Position numbers and translations under genes: made by a program. Below the pieces are notes generated by a model. That model saw only the letters and a list, made by a program, of their open reading frames with translations, ran no database searches and was not told the DNA's origin. From Cladopsammia gracilis (taxonomy: Eukaryota > Cnidaria > Anthozoa > Scleractinia > Dendrophylliidae): 64,000 nucleotides of DNA. This document shows, in pieces, positions 58,870-64,000 of this stretch (position 1 is its first letter; every line of letters begins with the position of its first letter). Where the stretch lies: contig JAJGOT010000220.1 in NCBI GenBank assembly GCA_022457155.1, positions 115,001 to 179,000 on the forward strand. The letters run 5' to 3'.

Positions 58870-59345
58870 TTTCTAATTATATGCGCGTTAGAAAGAGTGT
58901 GAGCACGTGACCATTCTGTTCAACTTTCTGTGAAACAATAGAAATTTGTTAATGAGCAAAAATGAGCCATTTTGTTAAGAAATGGAAGGACTAAGTTTTG
59001 TTCATTAACCGTTTTCTTTTGTTTTAATATTCATGTGTTAATTGCCAAGGTTCCCTTGGGATTTGCGTCCTAATTTTATGCGCGTTTGAAAGAGTGTGAG
59101 TACGTGATCATTCTGTGCAACTTTCAAGGCCACAGCTCTTGTAGAAACAGAGCAAATCCCCTCTGAATATTGAAACAATAGAAATTTGTTAATGAGCAAA
59201 AATGATCCATTTTTGGAAAAATCGAAGGACTCATTTTAGCTCATTAACCATTTTGGGATTTGGGATTTGCGTCCTAAATTGATACGCGTTAGAAAGAGTG
59301 AGAGTATGTGATCATTTTGTGCAACTTTCAAGACCACAGTTTTTT
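58870..59345 (+). repeat. Tandem repeat, period about 200 bp
   Basis: ATGCGCGTTAGAAAGAGTGT, ATTTGTTAATGAGCAAAAAT and GGGATTTGCGTCCTAA recur two to three times. Noncoding. Confidence 0.75.
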
Positions 59346-59493
59346 TAAGCGTTTGCCGAGTTTCACGTTTTGAATTAATTTGTCCTGCTTCGTCCAGTTC
59401 TGAAACTTTACGAGGAGTGAGGCATCCCGGAGAAGTAAGAAGATTTGCACATTAATTTTGGTATCTGCGGCAGCCTTTGTTGTGTCGTTTGCC

Positions 59494-59720
59494 CAGGGGG
59501 GGGGGGGGGGGGGGGGGGTGCCACTGGAACTCCGACACCTTTACCTTATTCCAGACTTCATACTTCTTACGACTGATCAGTTTCCTGGCAAATGATACCC
59601 TATTCTAGACCAAAACTCTCTGATTTCTACACCTTATCCCAAAATAACTCTGCTTGAAAATCATACCCCTCACAACGGTACATACCCATATATATGAATA
59701 TATATGAGAGTACTTTCCCC
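59494..59720. mobile_element. Remnant of the G-run/GTACTCCC element family
   Basis: Long G-run, then TACCCTATTCTAGACC and ACATACCCATATATATG, ending GAGAGTACTTTCCCC. Degraded complement of the type at 48560-48990. Confidence 0.55.
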
Positions 59721-60155
59721 AGTTTGCGAGACCTGGCATGGGTGGGTCATGAAAGCATGGCCTCGGCGTGAAAATAAGCAAAAGAAAAAAATTGAAAGGG
59801 GGAGGGGAGAGGAAGTATAACACTCTTCCTATGCCCTCCACCCAATATTTAATAGTAATACAATTAACATAAGAAGGTTGGCTTGAAAGAGGAAGCATTT
59901 CCCTGGCTTCTTTTTATTGTCTATTATAATACATTATTGTATTTCAGTACAGTTTTCCAGTTTTTTGTCTTCTGTACATATATAAAAGTTAGAGTAGAAA
60001 GGCATACGATACAGCATTAAACTAGAAAATACAGCATCAAGTTTTCTTTGCTGATCTTTGTTGATGCCAAACACAGCCATGTTACTACGGAGCATCCATT
60101 TTTGATATTGACTGACATGCACCCTGGGTTCTTGAATGGACTTTGCCCCTTAGTG

Positions 60156-62545
60156 TCAGGTGTCCAGTCTGCAGATGTCTTCGTAGGGGATTTTATCGAT
60201 TCTCTTCCCTCTGCGAGGACCCTGGAGAAACAGAAAAATAATGTAGGCATGTAATGCGTACAGAACTGCAGGTATTGTGCATTGCATTCTTAACTTCACC
60301 GCATGTACATGGACTGTTCACAGTTCTGTTCTTTCCTCATGTGTTTGTCCAGTTGATTGATGATTAGCTGCTATCTTTAGTTTCGTGGTGCACTAAAAAC
60401 TGGGAAGAGTACAAAAACTGTTCAAGAGGTGGGTGAAAGTGAAGATAGTTGTGGGGGGGGGGGGGGGGGGGGGGCTTTAGTCTCCCAAAAAGTATGGCTG
60501 ACTTACATCTTTAAGATCCAATGTGAATGAAAAACTCTTTTCATCCAAAGATCCAAGCAAAGCTGTTGACCCTCTGTGGACACCATTTACAACCAACACA
60601 GTCTTACCTAAGGATGAAAATCCAAATACTCCTTAGTGCGTGTCGTACATCATCACAATATTTGTTGAGGACTAGGTTAAGAGAAATTAAACAAAGGCTC
60701 CTACTATCAAGCCAACACGTGAATGCAAAAAATTCGGACCTTCCTTCATGGTCACCGACCCCCACCCCTGCATCCAATCCCCCACCCAATGCCATCACCA
60801 CGGACAAGGCAGGTGACCACTACATATTGTGGGCTCAATGTTCGCCGACCCTCCTTTCTGTTAGGTGATTTTGCTGCACTGACCCCTCCCCCCACTCCTT
60901 GCATTTAACTTCCCACCCTCCCCTCCCCTCCCTCGAATGCCCTCCCCATTGGTAAGACAGGTGACTTTTATGGTGGTAACAGCTGATAGAGCAAGCAATT
61001 GAGTATAATTTGATCCCACTGCTACAACTCAATCAATATGCTTTGCATATTCATGAGTTTAAAAGGGATCACATTTGGCTGGGGTACTGAAGGATTAATG
61101 CACCAATGTATTTGTTATCCTAACAATGTTAAAGTGTGCTATTGCGACCAAACCATGGTAGTACAAATTGAACATTTACCCAATACTGGGATGACTGTGA
61201 AACCTAATGCTGGGATGACTGTGAACAGTTACCTAATGCTGGGACTATCGTAAACAGTTACCTAATGTTGGGATGACTGTGAACAGTTACCTAATGCTAG
61301 GATGACTGTGAACAGTTACATTAATGTACACAAGAACCAAAAAGTAGGTACATAGATACACTTGCTATAGTCAGAGACTCCTTGTCTTAAAGCATTGTAC
61401 GTCAGTAAGCGCTGTTTTAATTAGATCACTTAACTTCTGTGTTTTATTCATTTTTAGTGCAATCTGCGAGGCTTTGTAATAGTATAAGGCCTTTGATTTT
61501 ATTGGATAATTTGTGTTATTCATGTACTTGTTTTGCCCGCCCATTTAGCTTTCCAGCCATTTGCAAAGCAAACCAAACCATCCAACTCTTGTATTGTTGT
61601 ACAAAGAATAAATTGTTGTTGTTGTTGTTGTTGTTGTAAGCACTGGTTTGTACCTTAACTGTTCCTTTCTTTCTGTAGTATCTATCTCCAAGCTTTTTGG
61701 TGACAACTTTAATGACGATTCCCTGTAAAAGAAAGAAAACAATGCGTTAAATGGACTACATGTACATTGTATCTATGAAAAAGGAAACAGGGAATTCTTT
61801 TAGACTACTTACATGAAACAGTTTTTTTGCATGGAAAATTTCCTTTGGATACCTTTGCTACCCAGTTATTTTTGCGACTGATTTTCATCTTTTTCTGCTC
61901 CTCCATCTGCAAGAGAGTAATCCATGTATTTTTCAGTATCAAGAAAAGTGTTACTGGTTAGGAGAGTATTGAACACATCTGTCTGATTATGGTGGTATCT
62001 GATTACGGTGGTATTAATAAATGGATGGATAAATAAATAAATAGAGCAATAGGATGTCAAATCAGAACCACATCTCTTATAAAATAAACAACAAAAATCC
62101 TGACTCACTTCCATTATTTCCTCCAAAGCACGCCGGGCCAGGTGGCTCAAGAATTCAGCAGCCCAGGAACAACTTTTGAATGCCTTGAGTGAGGGAGCTT
62201 AAACTTTGCAAGACGACAGACATTTGAATTCCAAACAATTGTATGTTTTTTGTTTTTTCAATTTAACCGTTTTTGGCGGGAAAATGATGTCACAAGGGTA
62301 ATACCAAAATTATTTTTTCTCATTATGGCAAAATTAGTTAGTGATTTTTAAAGAACATGTTAAGACAAATTCAAGTGTGAAAAAATGATCAAAAAACCAC
62401 GATTGGTTAAAAAGTTATAGCGTTTTAAAAGTTCCTATTGTTTCTAAAAATAGTAACAAAATGGCGGGAAATTCAAAATTGAGATCTCTGTATCTGCCGA
62501 ATTCTTGAGCCACCTGGCCCGTGTGAAGCTGATTTTTGTTTTAAA
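60156..62545 (-). CDS. KIN: KIN17 homologue, 3' half, five exons
   Basis: Minus-strand exons with GT-AG junctions: 62545-62109 (interrupted by an element), 61906-61853 (MEEQKKMKISRKNNWVAK), 61722-61654 (GIVIKVVTKKLGDRYYRKKG then TVK), 60607-60507 (KTVLVVNGVHRGSTALLGS then LDEKSFSFTLDLKD), 60221-60156 (GPRRGKRIDKIPYEDICRLD then T and stop). They match the C-terminal half of KIN17, a nuclear DNA/RNA-binding protein of the DNA-damage response: linker, SH3-like repeat region and KOW-type end. Phases fit except for an expected exon of about 100 nt between 61654 and 60607 (VIDKYTAVVKMIDSG in human) that I cannot find. The N-terminal zinc-finger and winged-helix exons lie outside the window or are unrecognised. 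Confidence 0.85.
61176..61319 (+). repeat. 28-bp minisatellite in a KIN17 intron
   Basis: About five copies of ATGCTGGGATGACTGTGAAC with AGTTACCTA spacers, in the interval where a KIN17 exon is expected. Confidence 0.85.
61613..61637 (+). repeat. TTG microsatellite
   Basis: About eight TTG units just downstream, on the minus strand, of the 61722-61654 exon. Confidence 0.9.
62130..62525. mobile_element. 396-bp MITE inserted in a KIN17 exon
   Basis: GGGCCAGGTGGCTCAAGAAT at the left and its complement at the right, flanked by AAGC at 62126-62129 and 62526-62529. Minus-strand KIN17 sequence reads KQKSA before and ALEEIME after it; removing element and one AAGC joins them in frame. Confidence 0.85.
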
Positions 62546-62827
62546 CTACACAAAAAATAAAAGAATCATAAAACTATTAAACGTCATAACGGTAAATCAT
62601 AAAAATCAATTACAGAGTCCAGAGGAACAGCCCCACTTTTTGCAAGACAAATTACTGGCAGCAAGGATGGTTTGTTCCCCTTTTCCATGAAATATTCAAT
62701 TTGATCATTCAACATTAGGAAGTGACTGACAGTATTACTAATCCATCACAAGGTTACCCTTAAGCAATATGTCACCGGCACCCATTTATATACCTGGATA
62801 GAGAGAGAGACAATTTGGAGCATGTGA

Positions 62828-63957
62828 AAGTACTGCTGAAGAGGTTTTATTTGAATGGTGAGTCATACCATAGGATTTCATCGACAGCGTCAAAAGTTAG
62901 AACAAATGGTACCATGTAAAAGTACTGCTGAAGAGGTTTCATTTGAATGGTCACACAATAGGATTTCGTCCACAGACTCAAAAGTTAGAACAAATGGTAC
63001 CATGTAAAAGTACTGCTGAAGAGGTTTCATTTGAATGATCACACCATAGGATTTCAACAGCAGACTCAAAAGTTAGAACAAATGCTACCATGCAAAAGTA
63101 CTGCTGAAGAGGTTTCATTTGAATGATCACACCATAGGATTTCAACAGCAGACTCAAAAGTTAGAACAAATGCTACCATGCAAAAGTACTGCTGAAGAGG
63201 TTTCATTTGAATGATCACACCATAGGATTTCAACAGCAGACTCAAAAGTTAGAACAAATGCTACCATGTAAAAGAACTGCTGAAGAGGTTTCATTTGAAT
63301 GGTCACGCCATAGGATTTCATCCACAGACTCAAAAGTTAGAACAAATGGTACCATGCAAAAGTACTGCTGAAGAGGTTTCATTTGAATGGTCATGCCATA
63401 GGATTTCAATAGCAGACTCAAAAGTTAGAACAAATGGTACCATGCAAAAGTACTGCTGAAGAGGTTTCATTTGAATGGTCACACCATAGGATTTCATCTA
63501 CAGCATCAAAAGTTAGAACAAATGGTACCATGTAAAAGTACTGCTGAAGAGGTTTCATTTGAATGATCACACCATAGGATTTCAACAGCAGACTCAAAAG
63601 TTAGAACAAGTGGTACCATGCAAAAGTACTGCTGAAGAGGTTTCATTTGAATGGTCACACCATAGGATTTCATTAACAGGCTCAAAAGTTAGAACAAATG
63701 GTACCATGCAAAAGTACTGCTGAAGAAGTTTCATTTGAATGGTCACACCATAGGATTTCATCAACAGACTCAAAAGTTACAACAAATGGTACCATACAAA
63801 AGTACTGCTGAAGAGGTTTCATTTGAATGGTCACACCATAGGATTTCATCAACAGACTCAAAAGTTAGAACAAATGGTACCATGCAAAAGTACTGCTGAA
63901 GAGGTTTCATTTGAATGGTCACACCATAGGATTTCATCAACACACTCAAAAGTTAGA
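62828..63957 (+). repeat. 87-bp satellite, about 13 monomers
   Basis: Unit: AAAGTACTGCTGAAGAGGTT, then TCATTTGAATGGTCACACCA, TAGGATTTCATC and CTCAAAAGTTAGAACAAATG. Neighbouring monomers differ at a few sites, and runs of identical variants (63001-63270) indicate block duplication. It lies upstream of the KIN17 exons and reaches almost to the window end. Confidence 0.95.
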
Positions 63958-64000
63958 TGAAAGTGTGATGTACTAACCACAAAACCACGGCACCTAACTA

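Overview
The window looks like nuclear DNA from an anthozoan cnidarian, most likely a reef-building coral. The genes contain introns with GT-AG junctions, and Penelope-like, Harbinger, Mutator and IS3EU-like elements are abundant. Rhodopsin-family receptors without introns occur in duplicate, and many short inverted-repeat elements and minisatellites are present. There are no operons, Shine-Dalgarno sites or bacterial features. The taxon is inferred from gene and repeat style, not proved.

Layout. 1-4640: a decayed Penelope-like retroelement (minus strand) split by a 2.9-kb fold-back element that carries a truncated protein kinase. 5425-10560: a GC-rich minisatellite, an intact receptor gene (5982-6965, minus) and a Tigger-like remnant. 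11791-32458: a set of nested elements. An IS3EU-like transposon with 20-bp minisatellite arms was split by about 17 kb of insertion, and that insertion contains a 12.75-kb Mutator-like element (12617-25371). The Mutator-like element has a perfect 9-bp target duplication and a six-exon MULE/SWIM transposase gene on the plus strand. 34300-38890: a second copy of the receptor block, with a frameshifted receptor and extra small elements whose empty sites survive in the first copy. 43240-51762: a TTAA-flanked element containing a MULE-type element (45686-47902), which in turn contains a Harbinger remnant (46525-47753), plus a Penelope fragment followed by a hammerhead-ribozyme candidate. 52381-59720: small elements, an ISXO2-like fragment, exons of an EEA1-like FYVE zinc finger and two large palindromes. 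60156-62545: the 3' half of a KIN17 gene (minus) whose exon is interrupted by a 396-bp element. 62828-63957: an 87-bp satellite whose monomer matches a dispersed element at 20648-20849.

Only three host loci are recognisable: two related receptors, one KIN17 homologue and remnants of a FYVE protein. Most of the rest is mobile DNA, and the nesting order can be read from target-site duplications and from paralogous empty sites. Four elements of apparently different superfamilies share one design, tandem short repeats inside their terminal inverted repeats. The strongest single object is the complete Mutator-like element. Its transposase reads through cleanly except for one frame change at a GTTAAAG heptamer.
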